Assembly: GCA_963752755.1 (NCBI GenBank)
Contig: CAVVZJ010000011.1
Span: 690,202-754,201 of the forward strand
DNA from: CAVVZJ01 sp963752755
Lineage (GTDB): Bacteria; Planctomycetota; Planctomycetia; Isosphaerales; Isosphaeraceae
DNA length: 64,000 nt
Direction: 5' to 3'
Every line of letters begins with the position of its first letter. The stretch's first letter is position 1. The notes beneath the pieces were generated by a model. It did not search any database. It saw nothing but the letters and a program-made list of their open reading frames with translations, and was not told where the DNA came from. This document shows positions 8,876 to 19,311 of this stretch, in pieces. The position numbers and the translations under genes were made by a program.

Positions 8876-9984
8876 GAAACAGGAATCCCGGACACTATTG
8901 GGTCGAACAGCCGGTACACCTGCTCGATCAGCTCGCGCAGGGTCCGTAACCGGGGCAGGCCCCGGCTGATTCGCAGCAGCGTCCGCCGCTCGGCCGGGCT
9001 GAGCCGACGCTGCACGAACAGGTACCGGTGCTCGAACAACGCGCCGATCTTCTGCTCCAGCCGCTTCTTCTGCCGGGCCCTCCGCCGGGCCTCCTTGGTA
9101 CTCGGGCGGCCGCGCCGGAGCTTGGGCTTGCGGGCGGCCAGGCCCTTGCGGGCCTTGGCCACGGCGCCGAGCACCGCCTTGGTCAGTTCGCGAAGGACAT
9201 GGAACGTGCAAATCTGATGGGGGATCTCGCCGAAGACCGTGGCGATGGGGGTGGGATACAGGGCCGAGCCGTCGGTGGTGATCCCGCGCAGGCCCAGGCC
9301 CCGCTGCTCCAGGGCGGCCTGGAACCGCCGGAAGAAGGCGGTGATGTCGTCCTGCTTCGGGTCGCGGGAGAGGGCCTGGTAGGGGATCCGTTTGAAGGTG
9401 CGGTTATCGACGATCGACAGGATGCAGAACGGGCCGTCGTACAGCTCGTCGGCGGCGATGTAACCGGAGAAGTCCTTCAGCGCCCAGTCCAGGGGCTCGG
9501 CTTCCATCCGGCGCGCCGCCTTTTTCCCCCCCGGCCTCGACCCAGTTCTGGACGGTGGCCCAGGGGACGAAGACGCGATGATCGCGCCAGAGGCTCCAGC
9601 TGGCGGCCTGGTAGGGCAGGCCGTCCTCGACGACGAGGCGGACGGCCAGGGCCACGACCCGTCTGGTGTAATGGCGGCCGGGCGCGGCCAGATCGCTACA
9701 GTCGGCGTTGAAGGACTTGCGGCACGCGGTGCAGTAGTGCTGGGAGTAGGTCAGGACGACATCGCATGGCCGCCCGGCGTCGAGGTCGCCGAGGTCGTGG
9801 AGTGTGCGTTGGAAGACGCGGTCGCGGTAGGAGCTGTGGCCGCACCGCGGGCAGGGCCGACGCCGGTAATTGCGGCTGCGCTGTCGGGTCTTGGCCTGGG
9901 GCAGATGTTCGACGCAGGTGATCCCCTCGGTGGGGTCGGGCAGGTCTTCTCCGGGTCCTGGCAAGGCGCGGTGCTCCTGTAAGA
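8876..9984 (-). pseudogene. zinc-ribbon DDE transposase (ISL3/MULE-like), frameshifted and 3'-truncated
   Basis: The N-terminal half holds a zinc ribbon (CPRCGH and CTACRKSF) and an HTH-like segment (LPYQAASWSLWRDHRVFVPWATVQNW). The second half is a MULE-type core with D in AADELYD, D in TTDGSALYP and a C-x-F-H motif. The halves lie in different frames. The switch is in a G7 run at 9526-9532 (plus strand), where one extra G separates them. The protein stops making sense after YRLFDPIV near 8880, so the C-terminal catalytic Glu region is missing. The start is uncertain; no good ATG was found upstream of the zinc ribbon. Confidence 0.7.
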
Positions 9985-10241
9985 GGTTCCTACAGGGAAA
10001 TACGCAGAAAGAGCCCGACCGGTTCGCTTCTCGACCCGGTAGCCATGCTAGAGACTCGACAATTGTCAACTATATGCGCCCCCTTTGGAGCCAGGAGTTC
10101 CGTGTGTTTCAGGGGACTGCTGCGGGGAGCAGGACTGTTTGATCGCCCGGCGTTGGCAACCCCATGAGCGGGGATAGGACGACCGGGGGCCGATGCCCAC
10201 GGTCACTGAAACAAGGGGGTGCAGCCTTGACCGCCTCTTGT

Positions 10242-10255
10242 GTTGCAGATACAAC
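10242..10255. promoter_or_regulatory. MarR-type operator upstream of the regulator gene
   Basis: GTTGCAGATACAAC, an imperfect 14-bp palindrome 21 bp before the marR-like start. It differs at two positions from the perfect palindrome in front of the next gene, which suggests autoregulation. Confidence 0.6.
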
Positions 10256-10276
10256 CAATGTGGAGGTACAGGGGCC

Positions 10277-10735
10277 ATGCCGAAGAACCGGGACGACCGA
10301 CCGACCGCCGAGATGATCGCCGGGGAGTGCCTCGCCGTCCGGGTGCGGGCCCTGAACCGGGCCGTCACCGCCCTGTACGACGAGGCCCTGCGGCCCCACG
10401 GCCTGCGGGTCGGGCAGTTGAACCTGCTGGTCGCCGTCGCCCGCATGGGCACCGCCAGGCCGGGGGACCTCTGCCGGGTCCTGAGGATGGAGAAGTCCAC
10501 GCTCAGCCGGGACGTCGAGGTGATGCGGCGCAACGGCTGGCTGGAGGTTGCGGACGGGAGGCGGGCGGGCCCGCCCCCTGCGGCTGTCGCCCGAGGGCAT
10601 GCCCTGCTGGAGCGGGTCGTCCCCGCCTGGCGGCAGGCCCAGGAGCAGGCCCGTCGGCTGCTCGGCGACGAGGGGTCCGAGGCCGTGCTGGCGTTGGCCC
10701 GCAGGCTCCAGGCGGGCGACACGCCGGGGCTCTGA
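10277..10735 (+). CDS. MarR-family transcriptional regulator
   Basis: 152-residue winged-helix regulator. The core reads LRPHGLRVGQLNLLVAVARMG, then a recognition helix region CRVLRMEKSTLSRDVEVMRRNGWLEV. The wing looks damaged: the encoded frame reads RRAGPPPAAVARGHALLERV, while the adjacent frame reads RARPLRLSPEG, the expected wing. Two compensating one-base changes between about 10560 and 10605 would explain this. A GGAGG precedes the ATG at 10277. Near-identical palindromes lie before this gene and before the following Fe-S/SCP2 gene, so it probably represses both. The ligand is unknown. Confidence 0.82.
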   Translation: MPKNRDDRPTAEMIAGECLAVRVRALNRAVTALYDEALRPHGLRVGQLNLLVAVARMGTARPGDLCRVLRMEKSTLSRDVEVMRRNGWLEVADGRRAGPPPAAVARGHALLERVVPAWRQAQEQARRLLGDEGSEAVLALARRLQAGDTPGL

Positions 10736-10756
10736 GTCATTTCTTTCGGCCCCTAT

Positions 10757-10770
10757 GTTGTATATACAAC
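10757..10770. promoter_or_regulatory. MarR-type operator upstream of the Fe-S/SCP2 gene
   Basis: GTTGTATATACAAC is a perfect 14-bp palindrome ending 16 bp before the ATG at 10787. It is closely related to the one at 10242-10255. Confidence 0.65.
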
Positions 10771-10786
10771 AATTGGAGGGAGACCC

Positions 10787-12121
10787 ATGCCCAGGCTCGA
10801 CGACCATCCGACCGTGGTCCGGCACCGACTACGGCCCGCCCGAGAGACCCCCGAGCGGCTCGACGTCGAGCGGCTCCGGCGTCTCTGCCTGGAGGCCGGG
10901 GCCGACGACGTGGGCTTCGTCGCCCTCGACCGCCCCGAACTCGACGACCAGCGGGCCGAGATCCTCGGCCTCTACCCGTGGGCCAGGGGGCTGATCAGCA
11001 TCGTCTGCCGCATGAACCGGGAGCCGATCCGCAGCCCGGCCCGGTCGGTCGCCAACCTGGAGTTCCACCACTCGGGGGACCGCACCAACGAGGTCGCCCG
11101 CCGGATCGTCGCCGCCCTGGAGGCCGAGGGGGTGCGGGCGGTCAACCCGGCGATGGGCTTCCCGATGGAGATGGACCGCTACCCCGGCAAGATCTGGGTC
11201 GTCTCCCACAAGCCGGTCGCCGTGGCGGCGGGACTCGGACAGATGGGCATCCACCGCAACGTCATCCACCCGAAGTTCGGCAACTTCATCCTCCTGGCGA
11301 CGGTCCTGATCGACGCCGAGGTTTCCGAGCAGTCCCGGCCCATCGACTACAACCCGTGCCTGGAGTGCAAGCTGTGCGTGGCGGCCTGCCCGGTCGGGGC
11401 CATCGCCCCGGACGGCCACTTCGACTTCTCGGCCTGCCTGACGCACAACTACCGGGAGTTCCTCGGCGGCTTCGTGGACTGGGTGGAGCAGGTCGCCGAC
11501 AGCAAGGACGCCACGGACTACCGCCGCCGGGTCGAGGACTCGGAGACGGCCTCGATGTGGCAGAGCCTCGGGTTCGGCCCCAACTACAAGGCGGCGTACT
11601 GCATGGCGGTCTGCCCGGCGGGCGAGGACGTGATCGGGCCGTTCCTGGCCGACCGGAAGCGGCTTCGTTAGCGAGGTGGTCGAGCCGCTGCGGGCCAAGG
11701 AGGAGCCGGTCTACGTCATCCCCGGCTCGGACGCCGAGGCGTATGTTGCTCGAAGCGGTTCCCGCACAAGCGGGCCAGGCGGGTGGGCGGCGGGCGGCGG
11801 CCCAAGTCGATCCGATCGTTCCTCTTCGTACTGCCGCACCTGTTCCAGCGGCACGCCTCGGCGGGCCTGGACGCCACCTATCACTTCACGTTCACCGGGG
11901 AGGAGGCCGCAGAGGCGACGGTCGTCATCCGGGACAAGGCGATCCGGGTCGAGCGAGGGCACGTCGGGCAGGCCGACCTGCACGTCACCGCCGACAGCCG
12001 GACCTGGTTGGGGTTCCTGGCGAAGGAGCGGAGCCTGGTCTGGGCGCTGCTGCGGCGGAAGGTCCGCCTGAAGGGCTCGCCCCGGCTGCTGCTGGCCTTC
12101 GGGCGCTGCTTCCCGTCCTGA
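10787..12121 (+). CDS. 4Fe-4S reductase-like protein with C-terminal SCP2 domain, frame broken twice
   Basis: The first frame (294 residues to 11671) resembles the QueG/reductive-dehalogenase ferredoxin fold. It carries a full C-x2-C-x2-C-x3-CP cluster motif (CLECKLCVAACPVGAI) and a second Cys pair (CMAVCP). The reading then shifts near 11665 and again near 11760. The continued product ends with a 110-residue SCP2-like lipid-binding domain (LDATYHFTFTGEEAAEATVVIRDKAIRVE to FGRCFPS at 12121). Such Fe-S/SCP2 proteins exist as single polypeptides, so this is probably one gene with two indels. It sits behind a MarR regulator with a shared operator, suggesting response to a small hydrophobic or redox-active compound. 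The substrate is unknown. Confidence 0.7.
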
Positions 12122-12195
12122 ACAACGTGGGCTTGGAGTCGTGGGCCACGGGCCGAGGCCCACGAGGGCTGCCTGTGGCGACTCGACGCCGAGCT

Positions 12196-12853
12196 TCAGC
12201 TATTGTCGGCGGGCTCGTCGGCGGGCGGCACGGAGAGGGACGACGGCCTCGTCGTCGGGATCATCCCCCATTCGGCCTCGCTCGAACCAACCGCTCCTGG
12301 CCGGGGCCGAGGGAGATAGATCCGCCTCCTCATCGTCGGCATCGCCCCCCGGACACGAGGGGGCACGACCTCGGGCGGCCCCTCGACGAACAGGCCGAGG
12401 AAGGCGCAGAGCTTGTCGATCCTCGCCTGGGGCAGGCCACGGCTGCCGTCGAGGAAGCGGTAGAGTTGCGTCCCGGTGACTCGAAGCACCTGGGCGATGT
12501 CGGCCACGGTGCTTTCGTGCAATTCCACCGCCCGACGGATGCGTTCACACAGGGCGGAATCGGGCGGATCGTTGAGCCGCCTGTCGAGGTCGCCCGCTGT
12601 CCCCATCCCCATAATTCGGCGATCGGGATTCAGGTGGGCGGAATTAATGGGTGAATGGTCCAGCTTGATCGACAAGTTCAGGGATTTGCCGATCTCGTCG
12701 AGCGCTGCCGGGACAGGTTCCTGGTGCCGCTGAGGAATCGGTAGACGTTCCGGGCCGAGACTTTGTGAGCTTGTCGTAGCGATACGGGGGCAAGCCGGAG
12801 TCCCGGATCGCCTGCCTGACACCGTAGCTGAGGCGATCTTCGTTGGTGTCCAT
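12196..12853 (-). CDS. DNA-binding protein with two XRE-like HTH domains, frame broken
   Basis: Reconstructed from ATG 12853: MDTNEDRLSYGVRQAIRDSGLPPYRY, then VSARNVYRFLSGTRNLSRQ, then ALDEIGKSLNLSIKL. A second, paralogous unit follows in the last frame: LCERIRRAVELHESTVADIAQVLRVTG, then YRFLDGSRGLPQARIDKLCAFLGLF. The two units share the YRFLxGxRxL signature and the helix pattern. Frame changes occur near 12765 and 12715. A separate 138-residue protein could start at ATG 12612 and carry only the second unit. It is divergent from the excisionase-integrase pair, so it may be that element's repressor. Confidence 0.55.
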
Positions 12854-13022
12854 CGGTCTCGCACGGCCCAGCGATTCGGTCCGGGTCCGGGATGATTTTA
12901 CAACCTGTTGGTCGGGCGCTACCATGCGGGGGTCCCAGTCGGCAGTGAGTAAATCCAGGACTCACATGGGTGCCGAATTACGGTGTTGCGAGGCTCGGGA
13001 GTGAAGGAGGCGACCAAACGAG

Positions 13023-13790
13023 ATGAGCAACGAGGCACGGGCAAGAGACCGGGGACCCTACCGCCTGATCGAGTCGGGCTTCGCCGGAACCGAATTGTAC
13101 GAGGCTATCGCCGAACGCAACGCCACGAACCGTCGTCGGCTCGAAGGCCCGGCTCCCAGTTCCGGGCCGGGCCGGGTTCGACTCATCCACGGGGCGAACG
13201 AGGACGTCCTGCCCGTCGGGGGCATGAGGGTGGGCAAGGTGCGGTTCGAGTTCAGCGGCCTTTTCAACATTTCCCCCGACGCCGATGCCTTCCTCTCGGG
13301 CCAGCCGGTCGCCGAGGGCTACGTGCTGCGGCATGGCGAGATCCTGGAGTTCCTCCAGACGTGGGGCCGCAAGGGCGTCGGGCGGGTGTGGAAGGGCGAG
13401 GGCGAGATCCGTGATTCCTTCGGGTTGTCCGACGAGCAGTACGAGCACTGGCTCTCGCTCGGCCTGCCGGTCCACCGGTTCCCCGACGGTGGCGTCATCA
13501 TGACGGAGACCGACTTCGACGCCTGGTCGAGGGGGGTCCTCCTGCCGGAGGTGACACCGGATGGTAACGATCGGCAGGCCGTCGGCTCCTGCCCCGACCT
13601 GCTCAGCGAGGCGCAGGCGGTCCGCTACCTTCGGCTCGATTCGATCGAGATTAAGAACCCGGAGGAGATCTTGCGGAGATATCGCAAGGAGGGGCACCTC
13701 AGGGGGACTCAGGTCAGCAAGCGGGTCTTCTACCTGCGGAGCGAACTCGACGCCTTCCTCAAGCGCCTGACCGACATCAACCCACGCTGA
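13023..13790 (+). CDS. excisionase-like HTH protein
   Basis: 255 residues. The C-terminal part, LLSEAQAVRYLRLDSIEIKNPEEILRRYRKEGHLRGTQVSKRVFYLRSELDAFLKRL, has the MerR/excisionase winged-helix pattern, including the final Y-x-R-x-E-L-D-x-F-L signature. A middle segment (FGLSDEQYEHWLSLGLPVHRFPDGGVIMTETDFDAW) resembles a second degenerate unit. The N terminus is unrecognised. It lies 17 bp before the tyrosine recombinase, so it is likely the directionality factor or integrase regulator. A GGAGG precedes the ATG. The frame is intact. Confidence 0.65.
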   Translation: MSNEARARDRGPYRLIESGFAGTELYEAIAERNATNRRRLEGPAPSSGPGRVRLIHGANEDVLPVGGMRVGKVRFEFSGLFNISPDADAFLSGQPVAEGYVLRHGEILEFLQTWGRKGVGRVWKGEGEIRDSFGLSDEQYEHWLSLGLPVHRFPDGGVIMTETDFDAWSRGVLLPEVTPDGNDRQAVGSCPDLLSEAQAVRYLRLDSIEIKNPEEILRRYRKEGHLRGTQVSKRVFYLRSELDAFLKRLTDINPR

Positions 13791-13807
13791 CCGACAAGAA
13801 CCTTCCC

Positions 13808-15234
<1,427 letters not shown>

Positions 15235-15302
15235 CTGATAATGCATTTTTTCAGTAGAAGTTATGCAGTTGACGACTTCGACAGTGTAATGAAGGGCTGC
15301 GC

Positions 15303-16257
15303 CTAGTAGCTCCGAAGGGCTTCCCGGATCAGCCTCAGCTTCGCCTCGAACCCACTGATCCCGGTGGTGAAGAATTGCCATTCCGGCCACAGGAACGCCC
15401 GGCTCGCCAACTCGATGTGATGACGCTGCACCCGCTCCGTGCGGGCCTGGCACCGCTCCACGCCGCAGTTTTGTATTAGCTACTGATGATAGTTCTCGAT
15501 CCCGAAACCGATCTCGGCGTAATGCCGCCGCATCCCGACGTCCATCCCCAGGTCGTCGGTAGCCCAGTATTTCGTGTCGCGATTGGAGGTGGCGATCCGG
15601 AAGACCTGGATCAGGCCGTAGTCCTATGCGCACCACCCTGCCCGAGGCGGCGATGGCCACCGTGTCCAGCGCCCGGTTACGGCGGTCCGCGGGGGTGGCC
15701 AGACGATTGCCTGACAGGTGGGTCAGCCACCGCCAGCCGTGGTCCCGGACCCGCTTGAGGTTCTCCAGGCTGGCGTACCAGCCGTCGAACCGCACGTATC
15801 GCGGGGCGAAGCCGCGAACCCAGGCCATCAGCAGCATCTCCCAGAAGGGTCATGCCTGGACAGGCCGTCGGCTTTGCTGTAGAGGCGGTAGTCGACCGGG
15901 ACCTTGCGATTGCCGTCGGTCCACAGCGCGGTGATCAGATTGATGCCGTGGACGGGCTTGTTGTGTTTGCTCATCCAATGGCGAGTGACCAAGTCGATCT
16001 TCCCGGGCGTAGGGCTTATTGAGCGTACTATCTTCGATAACCAGCACGCCGCGGCCCTTCTCGATCAGCGGCTCGGCCTCCTCCCAGAGGGTGTCCGGGT
16101 CGGGCGCCAGGCGGGTCAGCAGCCGGGTGAAGGTGTCGTGGTCCGGGGCTCGGGTCGAGTCGGGTTGCACGCGAACGGCCTCCGTACAGCTGACCGGCCC
16201 TGGGGCGGCGACCGAGAAGTTGAGGTAGTCGAACTCGTCACAGCGAGGGGCGTTCAT
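15303..16257 (-). pseudogene. decayed IS701/IS4-like DDE transposase
   Basis: The start ATG 16257 gives MNAPRCDEFDYLNFSVAAPGPVSCTEAVRVQ. The catalytic segments VLVIEDSTLNKPYAR and VRFDGWYASLENLKRVRDHGW are recognisable, and the C terminus is TTGISGFEAKLRLIREALRSY with its stop at 15303. The pieces lie in several frames, and there is an in-frame TAG near 15480 where the family has the YH-x-x-LKQ region. The gene is dead. Confidence 0.75.
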
Positions 16258-16487
16258 GACTTGACTATTCGAATCGGTGAACATTTGGACAATGCTGCCA
16301 GCCAGCCAACTACTACGCATCTCCTATTCAGGACGGCAAACTTGACTAACTTTAGAGTTCATATTACCGCGGAGGGTGGAGTTGTCAAGATACTGGCTTG
16401 CTCAGGCAGGACGATTGCAAAGTCCGATTCGCTCATTATTTTCTTGACGGGGAGGGACTTGCTCCATCTACACCGGGACGGACCACC

Positions 16488-17635
16488 ATGAGCTCCCCAA
16501 CCGCCGATTCGCTCCTGGCCGCCTTCGGCCGGATCACCGACCCCCGAGACCGTCGTGGGGTCCGCCACCCGTTCGATAGCCTGTTGGCCTTGACCTTCCT
16601 CGGCTTACTCTGCCGCCAGGTCGATATCGCGGCCATCGCCCGTTGGGCCAAGCACAACTGGCGCCAGTTGCGCGAGCCCTTGGGCTTCACGCGATCGTAC
16701 GCGCCCCACTCCACCACGCTCATCCGGGCGGCCGCCTGCTACCGCGTCGAGCAGTTCCGCGAGGCCCTGGCCCTCTGGCTGGCCGCCGTGCTGGCCGAGG
16801 ATGGCCCGACAGTCGCCGCCGTCGATGGCAAGACCAGCAAGCAGGCCTTCGACCGCGACGGCCACCCGATCCACGTGCTCAACGTCTTCGCCCATGAGCT
16901 GAAGCTCGCCCTGGCCGGCTGGCCGACCGACGGCGATAAGAAGACCGAGCCGGAGGTGCTCAAGGCCCACCTCGACGAGTTGTTCGCCGCCTATCCCTCC
17001 TTGCGGGTGCTGACCGGCGACGCGATGTTCTGCCAGCGTCCGCTGGCCCGAGCGATCATCGAGGCCGATCGGGACTACCTCCTGGCGGTCAAGGACAACC
17101 AACCCGAGTTGCACGCGGCCGCCGGTCTGGCCTTCGCGGCCGCCACGGCCGAGACCGCCGCCGCCACGACGCGGGAAAAAAACGCGGCGGCGTGGTGACA
17201 CGACGGCTCTGGCTGGACGTCGCCACGGCCGACTATGCGTCCGAGACGCTGAACTTCCCTGGGCTCCGGATGCTGCTGCGGGTCGACTGCGAGAGCCGTC
17301 CCCGCGGCGGCGAGCCGACCGTCGAGACGCGGTACTTCGCCAGCAGCCTGGACCCGTCCCGGGTCACAGCCGGCCGGTTGCGGGAACTGGTACGGGGCCA
17401 TTGGCAGGTGGAGAACAGCCTCCACTTCGTCAAAGATCGCTGGTGGGACGAGGACCGACACGTCTGTCGCCGTCCCGGATTGGCCGCCGGGTTTACCGCG
17501 TTGCTGTCCGCGGCCCTGAGTGTGCTCCGGGTGACGGGGTGTCAGGCGGCCGAGGGCGCGATGAGGGGAGCGGCCGATGCCTTGAATCAGGACATCGGTC
17601 GGGCGATCCGCCTGCTTCAGAGCGCTCGGAAATAA
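16488..17635 (+). CDS. ISAs1-family transposase with a -1 frame change at A_AAA_AAC
   Basis: The N terminus LLAAFGRITDPRDRRGVRHPFDSLLAL is characteristic of ISAs1. Catalytic residues appear in VAAVDGKTSKQAF, LTGDAMFCQRPLA and, after the frame change, HWQVENSLHFVKDRWWDED. The first frame ends with TGG TGA at 17198. The second, -1, starts within the A7 run near 17177-17183. The codons there are GAA AAA AAC, a textbook -1 slippery heptamer with a stop a few codons on, so programmed frameshifting is possible; a deleted A is the alternative. The last codons and stop are supplied by the inserted IS5 end. Confidence 0.85.
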
Positions 17636-18530
17636 TGAGCCGAACGGCACACTGACTGCTCCTTCGTGAATCGGAGAGTGAGCCCCGGGACCGAAGGAGC
17701 ACAGGCCATGAAACCGCTCGTCAGCGATGCCCTCTGGGAACGCCTCCAACCGCTGCTGCCGCCCCCGCCCCCACGCCGCTTCCGCTTCCCCGGCCGCAAG
17801 CCCCTGGATTACCGCAAGATCCTCACCGGCATCCTCTTCGTGCTCAAGACCGGCATCGCCTGGGACGACCTGCCCGCCGAGTGGGGCTGCGGCTGCGGCA
17901 AGACCTGTAGTCACTACCTGCGACTCTGGCACCAGGCGGGCGTCTGGCTCAAGTTGCACGCCGTGTTGCTGGCCGAACTCAACGGCGCCGACCAGATCGA
18001 CTGGGAGCGGGCGCTGATCGACGCCTCCTTTGCCGAGGCTCCCGAAGGGGGCGAGGACACGGGCCCAAATCCCACCGACCGCGGCAGATCGGGCAGCAAG
18101 CACCACGTGATGACCGATGCGCACGGTATCCCCTTGTCCGCGACCGTGACCGCGGCCAACGTCAACGAGGTCACGCAAGTCTTCGCGGTCCTGGACGACA
18201 TGCCGCCGGTCGGCGGCAAGCCCGGGCCGAAGCGGCAGAAGCCCGAGCGCCTGCAAGGCGACCGCGGCTATGACTCCGAACCGGTGCGGCAGGAGTTGCG
18301 CCGGCGGGGGATCACCCCGATCCTGGCCGCCCGCAACACCGAGCACGGGAGCGGGCTGGGGGTCTTCCGCTGGTTCGTGGAGCGGACCATCTCCTGGCTG
18401 CATTCGTTCGGCCGCCTGCGGCGCCGTCTGGATCGGCTCACGGAGCTTCAGGAGGCGTTCCTCCATCTGGCCTGTGCCCTGATCTGTTTGAGGTTCCTGG
18501 GACCATAACCTCATTTTTTCCGAGCGCTCT
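17619..18530 (+). mobile_element. IS5-family element inserted in ISAs1
   Basis: Terminal repeats AGAGCGCTCGGAAA at the left (17619) and complementary at the right (to 18530), with further matching (AATGAG/CTCATT). The flanks are TTC at the left and TAC at the right, so no clean target duplication is visible. Confidence 0.85.
17708..18508 (+). CDS. IS5-family transposase, intact
   Basis: 266 residues. The N-terminal DUF4096-like region (LVSDALWERLQPLLPP) is followed by the DDE core with D in LIDASFAEAPEGG, D in GDRGYDSEPVRQEL and E in WFVERTISWLHSFGRLRRR. The ATG at 17708 is preceded by GGAG. It belongs to a different subgroup from the copy at 6888-7736. Confidence 0.93.
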   Translation: MKPLVSDALWERLQPLLPPPPPRRFRFPGRKPLDYRKILTGILFVLKTGIAWDDLPAEWGCGCGKTCSHYLRLWHQAGVWLKLHAVLLAELNGADQIDWERALIDASFAEAPEGGEDTGPNPTDRGRSGSKHHVMTDAHGIPLSATVTAANVNEVTQVFAVLDDMPPVGGKPGPKRQKPERLQGDRGYDSEPVRQELRRRGITPILAARNTEHGSGLGVFRWFVERTISWLHSFGRLRRRLDRLTELQEAFLHLACALICLRFLGP

Positions 18531-18565
18531 TACGGGCTCGACTTCATGACTTTGCAATCGTCCTG

Positions 18566-19113
18566 GCCGGCAGTATCGACAGCCAGACGGTCAAGGGGGC
18601 CGAGGTCGGCGGCGAGCGGGGCTATGACGGCGGCCAGAAGATCCGAGGGCGGAAGCGACACATCATCGTGGACACGCTGGGCTTGCTGCTGGTTGTGGTG
18701 GTCACGGCAGCCTCGGCCGACGATGGGACGACAGCCCCCGAGGTGCTGGGCCAGTTGACGCCCGAGCATCGGAGCCGACTGAAGTTGATCTGGGCCGATG
18801 GCAAGCACCACAACCGCCGGCTGGACGGCTGGATGGAGCAGCAGGGGGTCAGCTACGTGGTCGAAGTGGTCAGCCGGCCGGCGGGTGCCCAGGGCTTCGT
18901 GCTGCTGCACCGCCGCTGGGTAGTGGAGCGGACCTTCGCCTGGTTGGGGCGGAATCGGCGGCACAGTCGAGACTACGAGCACCACACCCGTTCGAGCGAG
19001 GCGATGCTGCGAATCAGTTCGATTCATCGGATGCTCAGACTCTTGAGGCCCGATCAGTCGAAGAAGCCGATACCGTTCAAATACCGAGAAACACAGGCAA
19101 GAATTCCCGGATA
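18566..19113 (+). pseudogene. 5'-truncated IS5-family transposase
   Basis: Residues from GSIDSQTVKGAEVGG to the stop at 19113 correspond to the last two thirds of the transposase at 6888-7736 and keep all three acidic residues, including WVVERTFAWLGRNRR. The first third is missing because ISAs1 replaces it. The sequence just after, CCCGGATAGCCTGTAA, is related to the terminal repeat of the 6884-7821 element. Confidence 0.85.
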
Positions 19114-19311
19114 GCCTGTAACACTACTCCGTTTATGTTCCGCAACTTCTTGCACAAAAAGAGGTTATGGCGTCGATCGGAGCGAAAAATGCTGGTGATT
19201 GCATCCATGTGATCCGGCGAAACTTCTCTGTTGCCAAGAATTGCAGCAAAAAATACCACGCACTCATGCGTAGCGGGCGAGGCATCGTAACGGAGTAGTA
19301 GTAAAAGCGCC

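Larger units (their letters stand above)
16407..18565 (+). mobile_element. ISAs1-family element interrupted by an IS5 element
   Basis: The left terminal repeat CAGGACGATTGCAAAGTC (16407-16424) is matched by its exact complement at 18548-18565. The interior is the ISAs1 transposase, with an IS5 element (17619-18530) inserted at its 3' end. The right flank (GCCGGCAG onward) is the middle of an IS5-type transposase gene. The left flank is unrelated, so the left part of that gene and the target duplication are lost. Confidence 0.8.

Noticed and set aside
10055..10064. GACAATTGTC palindrome as a third MarR operator
   Set aside because: Different half-site sequence and about 180 bp from the nearest operator.
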